This document shows, one piece after another, positions 52,321 to 62,114 of a stretch of 64,000 bases of DNA. Position 1 is the first letter of the stretch. Each line of letters starts with the position of its first letter. Origin of the DNA: Cytobacillus oceanisediminis (GTDB lineage: Bacteria > Bacillota > Bacilli > Bacillales > Cytobacillaceae); contig NZ_SOEE01000005.1 of the NCBI RefSeq assembly GCF_004366035.1, positions 372,001 through 436,000 on the forward strand, in the 5' to 3' direction. A model generated the notes under the pieces. The model did no database searches, was not told the DNA's origin, and saw nothing but the letters and a program-made list of their open reading frames with translations. Position numbers and translations under genes: made by a program.

Positions 52321-53550
52321 TTAAAGTGTCTCGCCGCTCAGCTTCATGGTTACTTCCTGGGTTTTGCCGTCGCGGTAAATTTTAATTTTCATCTGGTCGC
52401 CCACTGATTTCTTCGTATACAGATGCTGGCGCAATTCGATGATGTCTTTGATTTCTTGTCCATCCATCTCGACGATGACATCCATTTCCTTCAGTCCTGC
52501 CTGTGCAGCTGGAGAGTTCGGTTCAACTGAAGTGATGGCCACACCTGATTTAACATCCTTAGGCAGTTTTAGCGCTTCCTGCTGGTAGTAGCCAGGAATC
52601 TCGTTGACTGATGCCAGTTGTACGCCCATATACGGACGTTTTACCTCTCCGAACTTTTCAAGATCATCAATGACTGGGCGTGCGTAGTTAATCGGAATCG
52701 CCAATCCAATTCCTTCTACCGCACTCTCAGCGATTTTCATGGAGTTGATGCCGATGAGCTGGCCGCTGATATTAACCAGCGCCCCGCCGCTGTTACCAGG
52801 GTTGATGGCGGCATCTGTCTGCAGGACCTCAGCCTGCCAGTCGACGGTACCGTTCTGGTCAATATCGACCGGTATAGCACGTTCCAATCCAGATATAATC
52901 CCCTGAGTGACAGAGCCGGAGAACTGGCCAAGAGGGTTCCCGATGGCCATCACAGGTTCGCCTGGCTTCAGTTTGTCAGAATCGCCGAATTCAGCAACCG
53001 TCTTAATTTCCTTAGCATCTACCTCAAGCACAGCAAGATCCGTCCAAATATCACTTCCAACCAGTCTTGCCGGCAGCTTGGTGCCATCCTGCAGGCTTAC
53101 CTCCAGCTCCTCAGCGCCTTCTACCACATGGTGGTTTGTAACGATGAAGGCTGTATTTCCTTCCTTCTTATAAATTACTCCGGAACCTGTACCGGCTGGC
53201 TGTCCGGCACTTCCATTTCCTTCATTCGACCAAAAGCCAGCTGTCTGGATGTTCGTAATGCTTACGACCGAATCACCAGCTTTATCGACCGCCTTGGTTA
53301 CATCTGTTGTCACATCAAGCGAGACATTCTGAACATTGGCGTTATTGTTATTCTCAGCTGCTTCATCCTGAAGCCTTTCATCCGGTTCAACCGTATAAGG
53401 CAGCACGTTGTAGTCAGATAGCTTTGGCACCGCAACCACGACCAGGATGGCCCCTAATATGACTCCAACAAGGCTGGCCAGAAAATATCCGCCCTTATTG
53501 CCTTTTTGCCCTTTATAACGGTTCTGATGATCTTGATCATAATAGCCCAA
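52321..53550 (-). CDS. htrA: HtrA-type membrane serine protease
   Basis: A 409-residue protein with one N-terminal membrane helix (YFLASLVGVILGAILVVVAV). A trypsin-like domain follows, with His in FIVTNHHVVEGAEELEV, Asp in WTDLAVLEVDAKEI and Ser in NPGNSGGALVN. The C-terminus holds a PDZ domain (SVEPNSPAAQAGLKEMDVIV). It degrades misfolded proteins at the membrane surface. The start is probably TTG 53550, behind AAAGGATGGG. It follows the WalRK-linked genes, as yyxA does in Bacillus. Confidence 0.93.
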   Translation of the reverse strand: MGYYDQDHQNRYKGQKGNKGGYFLASLVGVILGAILVVVAVPKLSDYNVLPYTVEPDERLQDEAAENNNNANVQNVSLDVTTDVTKAVDKAGDSVVSITNIQTAGFWSNEGNGSAGQPAGTGSGVIYKKEGNTAFIVTNHHVVEGAEELEVSLQDGTKLPARLVGSDIWTDLAVLEVDAKEIKTVAEFGDSDKLKPGEPVMAIGNPLGQFSGSVTQGIISGLERAIPVDIDQNGTVDWQAEVLQTDAAINPGNSGGALVNISGQLIGINSMKIAESAVEGIGLAIPINYARPVIDDLEKFGEVKRPYMGVQLASVNEIPGYYQQEALKLPKDVKSGVAITSVEPNSPAAQAGLKEMDVIVEMDGQEIKDIIELRQHLYTKKSVGDQMKIKIYRDGKTQEVTMKLSGETL

Positions 53551-53739
53551 ACTGCACCCATCCTTTCTTTCATTTGCAAAAAAACGCTGTTAAAAAAGCT
53601 CTTTTTAAAAATAAATGCTAAAATTTAGTCTTCCTTTATACCCATTATTATACTCTCCTGTTTTCAAAAATCTAACAAAAACGCACTTGCTTCAGCAATC
53701 TTACGACTTTGTTCATACTTTTTTTATATTTTTTTAAGA

Positions 53740-53862
53740 AAAGCGAAAGCGCCTTCGGAACAACAAGTAAAAACCACTTGTTCATGCGAGGTTTATCCAA
53801 GGAAGCATTCCTTGGTGCTCACCCCTTTCACCTCGAGAGGGGGCAGGCGCTGGAGCTGGACA
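53740..53862. repeat. Dispersed 'GCGCCTTCGG ... GGCGCTGGAGCTGGA' repeat
   Basis: AAGCGCCTTCGGAACAACAA and GGCAGGCGCTGGAGCTGGAC bracket two hairpins (CAAGGAAGCATTCCTTGG among them). This arrangement recurs in Bacillus intergenic regions in my memory of such genomes. I have not compared copies here. Confidence 0.5.
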
Positions 53863-53863
53863 T

Positions 53864-53912
53864 AAAAAAAGAGGAACACACGGAAACGGCTGTCTCTCTG
53901 TGTATTCCTCTT
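53864..53912 (-). terminator. Terminator after walJ
   Basis: Read leftward, GAGGAATACACAG pairs with a CGTGTGTTCCTC arm around the loop, followed by TTTTTTTATG. Confidence 0.85.
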
Positions 53913-53923
53913 CTGGTTTATAT

Positions 53924-54718
53924 TTAAACGGCTGTTAAAATCGTTGGGACCTTCGGATCTGTATCATAAAGGTCAAATTGTTCGCCGACAAGGATCCCAC
54001 GGCTTTCAAGTGTCTGGGATACGGACATTCTCGCCAGATCCTTGATATTGTTATCCTGGCTTAAGTGAGCCAGATAAAAGCTCTTCGTCCGGTCGCCCGC
54101 CACTTCACTCATCGCAAGGGCTGCATCCTCATTGGATACATGGCCGACATCGCTTAAGATCCTTCTCTTAATATTCCACGGATAGCGGCCCATGCGAAGC
54201 ATCTGGACATCATGATTGCTTTCAAATACATAAGCCTCCGCATTGGAAATCAGACCTTTCATGCGGTCGCTGACATAGCCTGTATCGGTAATCAGCACAA
54301 GTTTTTTCCCACTATGATGGAACACATAAAACATTGGGTCGGCTGCATCATGGGAAACCCCGAAGGATTCAATATCAAGGGATCCGAATGTTTTCACTGC
54401 TTCCATATCAAAATGGAACTTCTGGTCAACCGGGACTTGTCCAATCAGTCCGTCCATGGCCAGCCATGTTTTTTCATTCGCATAGATCGGCAGGTTATAC
54501 TTCCGGGCAAGAATCCCGACACCCTTAATATGGTCACTATGTTCATGGGTCACCAGTATCCCTGAAAGCTTGCCGATGTCCCGGCCAATATGCTGAAATA
54601 ATCCTTCCATTTGCTTCCCGCTTAATCCGGCATCAACCAGAAAGGAATGTTCCTCTGTCTCGACAAAGATTGCATTCCCAGTACTGCCGCTCGCGAGAAC
54701 GCTGAATTGTAAAGACAT
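53924..54718 (-). CDS. walJ: WalJ/YycJ metallo-beta-lactamase-fold exonuclease
   Basis: A 264-residue MBL-fold protein. The start [20 protein letters not shown], the metal motif [14 protein letters not shown] (HxHxDH) and [14 protein letters not shown] are intact. WalJ/YycJ is a 5'-3' DNA exonuclease associated with mismatch repair in bacilli. It is the last gene of the walR-walK-yycH-yycI-walJ operon, 15 bases after yycI. Confidence 0.94.
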   Translation of the reverse strand: MSLQFSVLASGSTGNAIFVETEEHSFLVDAGLSGKQMEGLFQHIGRDIGKLSGILVTHEHSDHIKGVGILARKYNLPIYANEKTWLAMDGLIGQVPVDQKFHFDMEAVKTFGSLDIESFGVSHDAADPMFYVFHHSGKKLVLITDTGYVSDRMKGLISNAEAYVFESNHDVQMLRMGRYPWNIKRRILSDVGHVSNEDAALAMSEVAGDRTKSFYLAHLSQDNNIKDLARMSVSQTLESRGILVGEQFDLYDTDPKVPTILTAV

Positions 54719-54733
54719 GTTCTCCTCACTCCA

Positions 54734-55537
54734 CTATATTTTCTCTTCGTTTCCAAGCTGAATAATTTTCCCTTCAAAGGCATCAACAAACAAATTCTCC
54801 TCGCCATTAATGACAAATCGCCAGGCAGGCCTTAATAATTGAGAAGAACTTAAATGCACATACGTAAAATAACCCAGCTCTATATTTGTAATTTTTGACT
54901 TCGGCTGCAGTGACCCACTCTTGTAAAGTGTTTCAACGGCATTTATCGGCTGAATGACTTTTTCACTTTCCTCCTTAGACTCAATCTCTTCCAGGAGCGT
55001 CTGCTTGTAAGTAACAATTTCATTTTCATCATTCAAATAAAAAGTGAGCTCGCCGTTTAAATTCATATAAAACATCTTGTCTTCAAATTCCTGATAATAC
55101 GTGATGGTATTTTCGCTTTTGCTTTTTTCCCAAAAGCGGTACTGCTCGCCGAACAATACCCTATTTTTAATAAAAGCGTTTAATTCAGAAGGACTGAATT
55201 TGTCACTGATTTTGATCGGCTCATCCAGGATTGAATTCAGAGTGGTTCCATCCGTTATCGTAATATCCTGGCCTTCAAGTTTACTATCTTTCAATCCTTC
55301 AAGATATTCAATATCAAATTCCATTGGATTTGCCTTCAAATACCGGTCTTTTGGGTTGCTTTTCGGAAGGGTCACTTCAAATGTGATATCATCACTTTTA
55401 AGCTGCCTTTCCAGGGATGCCTGAGCAATCGGTTCAAATTCACTGGCTTCCTTCAGCTTAAAAAACTCGTACATCAAATAGATATCCAGCACCAGGAAAG
55501 TTAAAATAAAGATTGTTTTGATCTTACTCCAATCCAT
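54734..55537 (-). CDS. yycI: WalK regulator YycI
   Basis: A 267-residue protein with one N-terminal membrane helix (IKTIFILTFLVLDIYLMYEF) and an extracytoplasmic YycI domain related to YycH. Together with YycH it contacts WalK at the membrane and dampens its kinase activity. Its ATG lies inside the end of yycH (14-base overlap), so the two are co-translated. Full length. Confidence 0.93.
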   Translation of the reverse strand: MDWSKIKTIFILTFLVLDIYLMYEFFKLKEASEFEPIAQASLERQLKSDDITFEVTLPKSNPKDRYLKANPMEFDIEYLEGLKDSKLEGQDITITDGTTLNSILDEPIKISDKFSPSELNAFIKNRVLFGEQYRFWEKSKSENTITYYQEFEDKMFYMNLNGELTFYLNDENEIVTYKQTLLEEIESKEESEKVIQPINAVETLYKSGSLQPKSKITNIELGYFTYVHLSSSQLLRPAWRFVINGEENLFVDAFEGKIIQLGNEEKI

Positions 55538-56861
55538 TATTCATGCCCCCTGACTCATCAAGCGTAATGCTTTTTAACGTCCCGTCATACCGGTAAAACC
55601 AGGAAGGTTCCAGACGAATGAAGGTGGTCTGTGCTTCCTTGACCAGCATCATCTTATATCCAAGCATTACATTCTCCAGCAAGTCCGGATCAAACCCTTT
55701 CAGACCTGACAGGTAGTCCATCACACTGGTTCCGGAACTTAGAGATACTTCTGTTGGAGATTCGGCACTCAACCCCAGCTGGAAATTACTTCGAGAGTAC
55801 TCGTAAATTTCATTTTGCCCCCAAACCTGGCGAATTTCCGATAGTTTCGGATCATCGCTGAAAATAGGGTAACCTGAAGAATCATACATCCTGAATATCA
55901 CTTTATGATTCAGTTGATCTATATCGGCAAACTGGTAATTGTCTGTCCATCCTGCATGTGCATTAACAAAATCAATGCTCTTTTTAAGCAGATCGCCAGG
56001 TGCAAATGTCTGGCTATCTGCTGAAGCTGGTTTTACATAGCTAAGTGTATTCTTATCATAATTCACTCTCAATAAGCTTAATGTATCATTGTACTCCTCT
56101 TCAGATTGCTGAAAGCTCTTTTGCACAACACTTGGATCACTGAACAAGGCATTTTTATATTGTTCAGAGTCCAGCTTCTTCTCCAAAAACTGATATCTAG
56201 CCATTTTTGTATCCTGCGAAGGTAGATAGATGGTTTTTTTATCAGATGGCTTATAAGCAAAATAGGCTTTAAATTCAGGGTTATACTCCGACAGATTGAA
56301 GAATTGGCTTTTGAAATTCTGAATAAAGGAAACTGGCACATGGCTTCTATAAACCTGCAGGGTATCCATTGAAACAAAATCGACATTTCCATCCTTTTTA
56401 TCTACTGCCCTGGTATCAATGACAATACGGTCAAACTGAAAATTAGTCAGATTTTGATCACCGATTTTGATCACTGATTTATATAAATCTATCGGAACAG
56501 AATCCGGAAACACAAGGACAGCATTTCCTTCATCGTGAACAAATGAAGGAAGATTGCCTGTTTCATCTGTTATATTTTCAAAATCAGCAAAGTTCCAATC
56601 ACTGATTTCTTTTATAATTTTATTGATTTCAGCAGGGCTGACTGTTCCATAGGTCTGTTTTTCCCCAAGATGAAACAAAAGGGTGTCCGGTTTTACAATC
56701 TGATTCACATCTTTTTTTTCCGCAACCGTTACTTCCTTAACTGTATTTGCTTTTTCAATAGGTTCAAAGTTCGGCTGGTAGGTCCATAGGTTCCAGGTCA
56801 AGAGGACACTTGTCACTACTAGAATGGTCAGTATAATGGTTTTTATATTTTCGTAGGTCAT
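55524..56861 (-). CDS. yycH: WalK regulator YycH
   Basis: A 445-residue protein from ATG 56861, which overlaps the walK stop (ATGA). An N-terminal helix (IKTIILTILVVTSVLLTWNL) anchors a large extracellular YycH domain (three lobes; FFNLSEYNPEFKAYFAYK). It forms a membrane complex with YycI and WalK. Overlaps on both sides show tight co-translation. Confidence 0.93.
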   Translation of the reverse strand: MTYENIKTIILTILVVTSVLLTWNLWTYQPNFEPIEKANTVKEVTVAEKKDVNQIVKPDTLLFHLGEKQTYGTVSPAEINKIIKEISDWNFADFENITDETGNLPSFVHDEGNAVLVFPDSVPIDLYKSVIKIGDQNLTNFQFDRIVIDTRAVDKKDGNVDFVSMDTLQVYRSHVPVSFIQNFKSQFFNLSEYNPEFKAYFAYKPSDKKTIYLPSQDTKMARYQFLEKKLDSEQYKNALFSDPSVVQKSFQQSEEEYNDTLSLLRVNYDKNTLSYVKPASADSQTFAPGDLLKKSIDFVNAHAGWTDNYQFADIDQLNHKVIFRMYDSSGYPIFSDDPKLSEIRQVWGQNEIYEYSRSNFQLGLSAESPTEVSLSSGTSVMDYLSGLKGFDPDLLENVMLGYKMMLVKEAQTTFIRLEPSWFYRYDGTLKSITLDESGGMNNGLE

Positions 56862-58690
56862 TCCCAATCATCCTCTTCCGTACGAACATATGGAAGGCTA
56901 AATGAAATCGTTGTTCCTTTTCCTTCCGTACTCGCTGCCCAAATTTTCCCGCCATGCGCTTCTACCATTTCTTTCGCAATGGCCAGGCCAAGGCCTGTTC
57001 CGCCAAGCTTCCTGGTTCTTGCTTTATCAACGCGGTAGAAACGCTCAAAAATCTGGTCAATATTTTCCTTTGGAATTCCGACTCCCTGGTCTGAAACGCT
57101 GACAATAATAAATTCATCTTTTTCCTCAATGCTGAACGTCACTTTTCCGCCTTCCGGAGAATATTTAAGTGCATTTGAGATGATATTGTCCAGCACCTGG
57201 GTGAGCTTGTCTTCATCTATTTCCACAAAAGCCGAATGATCCGGAAGCTTTCTTTCAAACGTAACGTTCTGCTGCTTCGTCATTTCAAAACGGTCTATAA
57301 TTCTATTATAGAAAAAAATGAAATCAGTCCAATCCTTGGTCAAGCGGTAATCCTTACTGTCCATTTTAGACAGCTGCAGCAGATCATTGACCAGGCGGAT
57401 CATCCTCTCTGTTTCATTTTGGGTGACATCCAGGAAGTTTGGGGCAATCTCTTCATCCCTCCAGGCGCCTTCCGCGAGAGCCTCCAGATAGCTTCTCATC
57501 GTGGTCAGCGGCGTTCTGAGTTCATGAGATACATTTGCCACAAATTCGCGGCGTTCCATGTCAATTTTCTCCTGCTCGGTGATATCATGCAAAACCGTAA
57601 TTAAGCCGTTTACAAATCCGGTTTCTTTTTGGATAACCGAAAAATTAGCGCGAAGGATCAGCGTTTTCGACTTGCTGCTGTAATCCAGGATGACCGAATC
57701 CCGCTCGTTCAGAAGCTCTTCAAAGGTATAATCCTCTTCAAGGCCCAGCAGGGAAACAATCGGGGAAGACAGGACAGTTTCACGTGAAACATTCAGCATT
57801 TTTGCTGCAGGCTCGTTAATTAAAATAACCCGCCCTTTGCGGTCAGTCGCGATTACTCCATCTGTCATATAGGAAAGGACGGATGAAAGCTTACGCCGTT
57901 CACCCTCCGTTGTGGCATGAGCTTCCTGAAGTTTCTTTGTTAAACTGTTAAAAGTAATGGCCAGCTGGCCAATTTCGTCATATCCATAGACCTTAACCTT
58001 GCGGGAGAAATTTCCTTTTGCCATGGCAAGCGCCTGTTTCCGCATATCCGATATTGGGCGTGTCACCGTCTGGGCAAGAAGTATGCCAAGAACAGCTGTG
58101 ATTGCCAACGCAATAGCTATACCCGTGGTGAAAATATTATTAATCTGTCTCATCTGCTCATAGATATTTTCTATTTTCGCCACCAGATAGATGGCTCCAT
58201 TTGCTTCCCCATTACTTAAAATAGGCGTAACGAGCACCCAAATCCGCTGGCCTGTCTGGGGGTCAACCATGTCCTTCGGTACCTGCTGCTTAGTGGCTAT
58301 CGCCATCTTTATTAAATTGTCTTTGGACCTCTGGCCGACAACCCCCTGATTGTCGGGATCAGAGGTCCCAAGGATTTTAAGTGATTCCCCTTCTATTACA
58401 CGGACTTCTGTTATATCCGCAGAGTTGTAGTCACTTAATAGCCTTCTGATATCTTCCTCTAATGAGGGTGTTTCTTCATCCGGTAGCCTTTCTTTGGCCA
58501 TCTGTTCCTGCACATAATAATCAAGAAGATTAACCCGTTCCTCAATAGCATCTTTAAAGTTGGCCCTTAAAGTCGATTCCAGCTGCCTGACAAAGTAGAC
58601 CCCGATAATCTGCATCGCTACCAGGATGAGAAGAACATATATGATCACAAACTTCAAATGAATGGACCGAAAAAAACCAACCTTTTCCAT
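56858..58690 (-). CDS. walK: Sensor histidine kinase WalK
   Basis: A 610-residue kinase with two membrane helices (IYVLLILVAMQIIGVYFV; FTTGIAIALAITAVLGILLA) around an extracellular PAS-like domain (30-180). HAMP, a cytosolic PAS (LSYMTDGVIATDRKGRVILI), HisKA (FVANVSHELRTPLTTMRSYL, His phosphorylation site) and the HATPase domain with N, G1 and G2 boxes (FDQGVGIP..GTGLGLAIA) follow. It controls cell-wall hydrolase genes with WalR. It starts 8 bases after walR. Confidence 0.97.
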   Translation of the reverse strand: MEKVGFFRSIHLKFVIIYVLLILVAMQIIGVYFVRQLESTLRANFKDAIEERVNLLDYYVQEQMAKERLPDEETPSLEEDIRRLLSDYNSADITEVRVIEGESLKILGTSDPDNQGVVGQRSKDNLIKMAIATKQQVPKDMVDPQTGQRIWVLVTPILSNGEANGAIYLVAKIENIYEQMRQINNIFTTGIAIALAITAVLGILLAQTVTRPISDMRKQALAMAKGNFSRKVKVYGYDEIGQLAITFNSLTKKLQEAHATTEGERRKLSSVLSYMTDGVIATDRKGRVILINEPAAKMLNVSRETVLSSPIVSLLGLEEDYTFEELLNERDSVILDYSSKSKTLILRANFSVIQKETGFVNGLITVLHDITEQEKIDMERREFVANVSHELRTPLTTMRSYLEALAEGAWRDEEIAPNFLDVTQNETERMIRLVNDLLQLSKMDSKDYRLTKDWTDFIFFYNRIIDRFEMTKQQNVTFERKLPDHSAFVEIDEDKLTQVLDNIISNALKYSPEGGKVTFSIEEKDEFIIVSVSDQGVGIPKENIDQIFERFYRVDKARTRKLGGTGLGLAIAKEMVEAHGGKIWAASTEGKGTTISFSLPYVRTEEDDWE

Positions 58691-58698
58691 GTACCCTT

Positions 58699-59409
58699 TT
58701 ACTCCTGTTCAGGATTCCGCAAGTAATATCCGACTCCTCTTCTTGTCACGATCCATGTCGGGTGGCTTGGATTATCCTCAATTTTCTCCCGCAGTCTCCT
58801 TACGGTTACGTCCACTGTGCGGACATCACCATAATAATCATAGCCCCATACAGTCTGAAGGAGATGCTCCCTTGTCATGACTTGTCCAATATGTTTGGCC
58901 AAATAGTGAAGAAGCTCAAATTCACGGTGTGTTAATTCAATCGTCTCACCGCGCTTGGAAACCACATAGGCATCCGGATGAATAATCAGGGAGCCAACTT
59001 CAATTTCGTTGGATTCGTCCTCTTCTTCCGTCTTGGAAGCTATTTGCTGATGTCTCCTCATATTAGCCTTCACACGCGCAATCAATTCTCTCGTGCTGAA
59101 CGGCTTTGTAACGTAGTCATCTGCACCGAGCTCAAGGCCTAAAACTTTATCAATTTCAGAATCCTTTGCTGTCAGCATAATGATTGGCATATCATATTTC
59201 TTGCGCACTTCGCGGCAAACCTCAATGCCATCCCGCTGCGGAAGCATGATATCAAGCAAAATCAGATCCGGCTTGATTTCTTCTACTTTATCGAGTGCGT
59301 CATTGCCGTCATAGGCACATACCACTTCATAGCCTTCTTTTTTCAAATTGAACTGCAGTATATCTGCAATTGGTTTCTCATCGTCTACAACCAGAATTTT
59401 TTTATCCAT
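58699..59409 (-). CDS. walR: Response regulator WalR
   Basis: A 236-residue OmpR-class regulator from ATG 59409, behind AAGGAGAT; eight upstream in-frame codons are ignored. The receiver phospho-Asp is in [13 protein letters not shown], the switch Lys in [13 protein letters not shown]. The C-terminal winged helix includes [20 protein letters not shown] and [20 protein letters not shown]. It is the essential cell-wall regulator of low-GC Gram-positive bacteria and heads the operon to walJ. Confidence 0.97.
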   Translation of the reverse strand: MDKKILVVDDEKPIADILQFNLKKEGYEVVCAYDGNDALDKVEEIKPDLILLDIMLPQRDGIEVCREVRKKYDMPIIMLTAKDSEIDKVLGLELGADDYVTKPFSTRELIARVKANMRRHQQIASKTEEEDESNEIEVGSLIIHPDAYVVSKRGETIELTHREFELLHYLAKHIGQVMTREHLLQTVWGYDYYGDVRTVDVTVRRLREKIEDNPSHPTWIVTRRGVGYYLRNPEQE

Positions 59410-59571
59410 ACCTATCTCCTTTTTCTTGCTCATTTATTTATTTTTGGAGCAGTAGAAGTCAGTTTCATACATATGTTATCTACTTTACTTTACCATTTTA
59501 ACAGTGGGAATTCACCTATTAGCAAAGGCCTGTAAAACTTTGGTGCTATTTTTTATATTATTCTTAACTAC

Positions 59572-59605
59572 AAAAGCCTCTAGCATGAAAGCTAGAGACT
59601 TTTTA
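59572..59605. terminator. Hairpin terminator between the M23 gene and walR
   Basis: AAAAGCCTCTAGC pairs with GCTAGAGACTTTTT around ATGAAA, with T-runs on both sides. Confidence 0.85.
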
Positions 59606-59621
59606 GCATGAATTATTTATT

Positions 59622-59765
59622 TATCGCAGTCTAACGGGCAGTAAGCCCCACCTTCAAGTCTGTGAAGTATCAAAGTAGGGCTAGGTGGGAGCAAACTGCC
59701 TGTAAAGGCCCGATTGGTTCAACTAACAATCAATGAGGAAAAGTAAGCCCCCACTGATTGAAGTT
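59622..59765. repeat. Structured intergenic repeat with nested hairpins
   Basis: GGGCAGT (59637) pairs with ACTGCCT (59697), GCCCCACC with GGTGGGAGC inside it, and CAATCAATGAGG with CCCACTGATTG near the right end. This multi-hairpin layout, ending TTGAAGTTTCAC, resembles non-autonomous IS200/IS605-type sequence relics or their guide-RNA region. No transposase frame is present. Identity is inferred from structure. Confidence 0.5.
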
Positions 59766-61241
59766 TCACTTTATATATTTAAGCGGATCTTGCATTTTTC
59801 CGTTTTTGTATACTTCAAAATGCAGGTGGACACCGGTTGAATCTCCAGTGGACCCCATTATACCGATCTTTGAGCCCTTTGAAACGGTTTGGCCAACACT
59901 TACACTGATGGAGTCGAGATGGGCATAAACCGTGCGGAAGCCATTATTATGGTCGATGACGATTTTGTTGCCATATCCGCCATCCCTTCCTGCTGAGACA
60001 ACCGTTCCATTATCAGCAGCCTTTATCGTCCGGTCGCTTGGTCTTGCAATGTCAATTCCCTTATGCATTTTCCCCCAGCGGTATCCCATTTTACTTGAGA
60101 TATAGCCGCCGACTGCAGGATAGGCAAAGCTGCCTTCACCGCGGGATGGAATGACCTTGGTTCCCTTGATGACAATTTGTTTCACAGGCTCTACGAGAAC
60201 CTTTTCTTCTTTTACTTCTTTTTTGACCGTTTGTCCGTTTTCTTCGGAAATCAGATAGGTTGCAGCGCGAACGCCTTCCTTGCCTTCTTGCTTTACTTTC
60301 GTTTCACCTTTAGGCATGCTGCTGTCTTCAATGACTTCTTGTTCATAATCGATTTTTTCTTTCTTGAAAACTTCCTTATCTGCTATCACTTTTACATACG
60401 GTTTGTAGACAGTAACATTTAATTCCTGACCTGCTTTGATAAGGGAATCTTCCTTGAGTCCGCTGTTCAGCTCAATCAGCTGGTTCATATCAAGGTTATG
60501 GGCACTCGCGATATTGCTTAGTGCGTCACCTACTTTAACCTCATATTTCTTTTCCTCAAGAGTTCCCTTTTGGAGAAGCTTCACCGCTTCATCTGCACTG
60601 ATGATCTGATCCGGTTTAACGGTTGTTTCGGAAATGGATACATCTTCCGTAAAACGGACATCTAAAAGACGTGTTTCATTTTCTTTCAGCTGAGGTAAAG
60701 GAGTATTAGCAGATGCCTTTCTTTCCTCAAGAGCCTTTAGATCTTTCTCTGATACATAGGAAGTCTTGATATTCTGAAGAGCCGCTTTGGCCTGCTCCTC
60801 ATTTTCAACATAAGCCACTTCCTTGCCGCCAATGACTAGTGCCGCCGCTTCGGCATGTACTTCCATCTTATCTTTTAATCCATTGAGCGCTTCAGATTCA
60901 TTCACTTCTGAACTGGACTCAAAAACCTGTTCAGGAATAAAAGATAGTTCAGTTGCCAGCGCCAGCTTTAATCCCTTGTGGGAACCTTCTGCCTCACTGA
61001 TCTTTTTATCGGCCATATCCTCAATGACTTTCTTATCTGACACCGTTCCGATATATTCGTCACCCATATAGACATAATAAACCGTCACAAGTCTATCATC
61101 ATTGGCAGAAGCGGAAACACCGCCTGCAAAAGTTAAAGCCGCCGCTGCCAAACCAGCAGCAATCGTTCTATTTATGGTTTTATTTAAGCTCTTCGCTGTA
61201 GATTCTGATGCTGAGGTTACTTTCTTCACCCATTTGAACAT
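59766..61241 (-). CDS. Secreted M23 peptidoglycan endopeptidase with LysM and G5 domains
   Basis: A 491-residue protein. A signal peptide (TIAAGLAAAALTFAGGVSAS) precedes a repeated-helix N-domain, a LysM domain (VKVGDALSNIASAHNLDMNQ), a G5 domain and a C-terminal M23 zinc peptidase (MHKGIDIARPSD; HLHFEVYK). It cleaves peptide cross-bridges in the cell wall. It sits next to walR, which commonly controls such hydrolases. A TGTAAT-N5-TGTATA element lies upstream (61377). Confidence 0.9.
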   Translation of the reverse strand: MFKWVKKVTSASESTAKSLNKTINRTIAAGLAAAALTFAGGVSASANDDRLVTVYYVYMGDEYIGTVSDKKVIEDMADKKISEAEGSHKGLKLALATELSFIPEQVFESSSEVNESEALNGLKDKMEVHAEAAALVIGGKEVAYVENEEQAKAALQNIKTSYVSEKDLKALEERKASANTPLPQLKENETRLLDVRFTEDVSISETTVKPDQIISADEAVKLLQKGTLEEKKYEVKVGDALSNIASAHNLDMNQLIELNSGLKEDSLIKAGQELNVTVYKPYVKVIADKEVFKKEKIDYEQEVIEDSSMPKGETKVKQEGKEGVRAATYLISEENGQTVKKEVKEEKVLVEPVKQIVIKGTKVIPSRGEGSFAYPAVGGYISSKMGYRWGKMHKGIDIARPSDRTIKAADNGTVVSAGRDGGYGNKIVIDHNNGFRTVYAHLDSISVSVGQTVSKGSKIGIMGSTGDSTGVHLHFEVYKNGKMQDPLKYIK

Positions 61242-61376
61242 GGTTACATCCCCCTAGACTACGGTAACAAAAGACACTTTCATTTAGTGCTATGTAACTA
61301 CGAATTTGTCAGCCTGATTTTTTCACAATATTTACTTTACCATACAGCAAAGCAAATAGATTATTAGACTCGGGAA

Positions 61377-61393
61377 TGTAATAAAAATGTATA
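61377..61393 (+). promoter_or_regulatory. Possible WalR-type direct repeat
   Basis: TGTAAT, five A bases, then TGTATA. This is one base off the WalR consensus TGTWAH-N5-TGTWAH and lies 136 bases above the M23 gene start, but on the opposite strand orientation. Confidence 0.3.
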
Positions 61394-61607
61394 ATAGCTG
61401 ACATTTTATGACTATTAACAACAAAGCTTAGGAAGTTTTTGTCGAAAAGAAGATAGGAAATAATCCCTATTTATAGAGGTTTTTTAGTGGTGCGAAAGAA
61501 GAGGAGTTAGAGAAGTGCTTAATTACACGGCCACGCAGCGCCAACCTGCTTGTATTACAAGAATGTAACAAAAAGGAGCATGCTTGGTTACATACTCCTT
61601 TTTGGAA

Positions 61608-61680
61608 TGGCTCAGGACGGAATCGAACCGCCGACACAAGGATTTTCAGTCCTTTGCTCTACCGACTGAGCTACTGAGCC
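61608..61680 (-). tRNA. tRNA-Phe (anticodon GAA)
   Basis: Read leftward: GGCTCAG acceptor, D-loop AGCTCAGTCGGTAGAGC, anticodon loop CTGAAAA, T-loop GGTTCGATTCC. The stem closes; A is the discriminator and CCA is not encoded. It is the last of four tRNA genes in line. Confidence 0.95.
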
Positions 61681-61712
61681 TTATTTAGTTTTGAGGCTAA
61701 ATATGTAAATGG

Positions 61713-61786
61713 CGGTCCGGACGGGACTCGAACCCGCGACCTCCTGCGTGACAGGCAGGCATTCTAACCAACTGAACTACCGGACC
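61713..61786 (-). tRNA. tRNA-Asp (anticodon GTC)
   Basis: Read leftward: acceptor GGTCCGG/CCGGACC with G discriminator, anticodon stem CCTGC-CTGTCAC-GCAGG, T-loop GGTTCGAGTCC. CCA is not encoded. It follows the Glu gene by 61 bases. Confidence 0.95.
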
Positions 61787-61847
61787 AAATAATAACCGCC
61801 AGCAAGTAAGCTGGGCTTGCCAGCCGTTTGCTGACGGTTATTCGCCA

Positions 61848-61919
61848 TGACCCCTACGGGATTCGAACCCGTGTTACCGCCGTGAAAGGGCGGTGTCTTA
61901 ACCGCTTGACCAAGGGGCC
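61848..61919 (-). tRNA. tRNA-Glu (anticodon TTC)
   Basis: Read leftward: GGCCCCTTGGTCAAGCGGTT, anticodon stem CCGCC-CTTTCAC-GGCGG, T-loop GGTTCGAATCC. The acceptor has a G-T pair near the base, as is usual for tRNA-Glu. CCA is not encoded. Confidence 0.95.
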
Positions 61920-61932
61920 AAATAAAAATAAA

Positions 61933-62008
61933 TGGTGAGCCATGAAGGACTCGAACCTTCGACCCTCTGATTAAAAGTCAGATGCTCTACCGACTGAGCT
62001 AATGGCTC
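61933..62008 (-). tRNA. tRNA-Lys (anticodon TTT) with encoded CCA
   Basis: Read leftward: GAGCCATTAGCTCAGTCGGT, anticodon loop CTTTTAA in CTGAC/ATCAG, T-loop GGTTCGAGTCC, ending ATGGCTCACCA. CCA is present in the DNA (61933-61935). It is first in the tRNA row Lys-Glu-Asp-Phe. Confidence 0.95.
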
Positions 62009-62114
62009 ATGCTATGTGTGTTACCAAGCTTGCCACCTTGGCGACGCTTTTTATAATATCATAGAGTTTTATAAAAGCGCAATAACTTTTTTATAAAAAT
62101 TTATTTTAGTTGAA

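Noticed and set aside
52618..53421. 267-residue rightward open frame
   Set aside because: It is antisense to htrA, which has all catalytic motifs.
59640..59760. Active insertion sequence beside walR
   Set aside because: No transposase frame or target duplication is present, only hairpin structure.
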